From Gloeocapsa sp. UFS-A4-WI-NPMV-4B04 (lineage in GTDB: Bacteria > Cyanobacteriota > Cyanobacteriia > Cyanobacteriales > Chroococcidiopsidaceae), in the NCBI GenBank assembly GCA_019359535.1, contig JAHHHE010000001.1:35040-99039 (forward strand): 64,000 nt of DNA, read 5' to 3'. A model generated the notes under the pieces. The model saw only the letters and a list, made by a program, of their open reading frames with translations. It was not told where the DNA came from and made no database searches. The position numbers and the translations under genes were made by a program. Position 1 is the first letter of the stretch. Every line of letters begins with the position of its first letter. Of the stretch, positions 63,873 through 64,000 are shown in pieces.

Positions 63873-64000
63873 TCTAGGCAGAAGAAAAATAGAAATCAGA
63901 GTGAGGTAGGAATATAAAAATGGGAGAGGTGAGGCTATAAATAATAGACTGAAGTTGAGAAAAACCCAAAGATAATTTAGGAATAGGAAAAACTGTTAAC
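63873..64000. other. Upstream part of the ISAs1 element or flank
   Basis: The transposase frame stays open on the minus strand to about 63995, but the encoded hydrophobic residues do not match the expected FRxxRGxxHPL start. The element is therefore either truncated here or diverged. Confidence 0.4.

Overview
The window looks like a filamentous or colonial cyanobacterium, probably Nostocales or a relative. HIP1 octamers (gcgatcgc) occur throughout, heptanucleotide STRR-type tracts (ttctgcc/tccctgc) interrupt genes and spacers, base composition is moderate, and the outer-membrane receptor has the cyanobacterial AMIN + plug + barrel form.

Positions 1-51251 hold one very long, entirely minus-strand NRPS/PKS operon read right to left, and it runs off the left edge. 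In transcription order: FAAL-ACP-C-A(Ser)-T (45921-51251); KS-AT-KR-DH-ER-ACP (39086-45796); KS-AT-MT-ACP (34819-39093); four genes matching the hydroxymalonyl/methoxymalonyl-ACP extender pathway (31211-34731); C-A(Orn)-NMT-T (26457-31100); C-A(basic residue?)-T (23105-26404); KS-AT-KR-ACP (18375-23108); C-A(Thr)-T-C (13630-18378); a free TauD/SyrP-type dioxygenase (12579-13616); inactive-C-A(Asp)-T (9145-12360); C-A(Gly)-T-C-TauD (3446-9139); an HD-domain hydrolase (2773-3393); and a second inactive-C-A(Asp) module cut by the edge (1-2742).

If the line is collinear, the product would be fatty acyl-Ser-(reduced C2)-(oxygenated or methylated C2)-N-Me-Orn-X-(beta-hydroxy C2)-Thr-(beta-OH)Asp-Gly-(beta-OH)Asp-... 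Two dioxygenases paired with two Asp modules led by C-like domains lacking the HHxxxDG motif are the hallmark of beta-hydroxyaspartate siderophores. The locus therefore belongs with cyanochelin-like lipopeptide siderophores, but the Ser/Orn/Thr/Gly order and the FkbH-type extender genes suggest a distinct member. No thioesterase or other release domain is visible, so the terminus lies beyond position 1.

Positions 52033-60815, read divergently, carry uptake and transport genes: a TonB-dependent receptor, a sucrase/ferredoxin-like protein, an iron-siderophore binding lipoprotein and a heterodimeric exporter-fold ABC pair. The 0.8-kb divergent control region contains a perfect AT-rich 18-bp palindrome, a plausible iron-regulator site. 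Positions 60816-64000 are a mosaic of insertion-sequence remnants (IS1, IS6 and ISAs1 families) around one small EamA-type membrane protein, and appear to mark the right boundary of the siderophore island.
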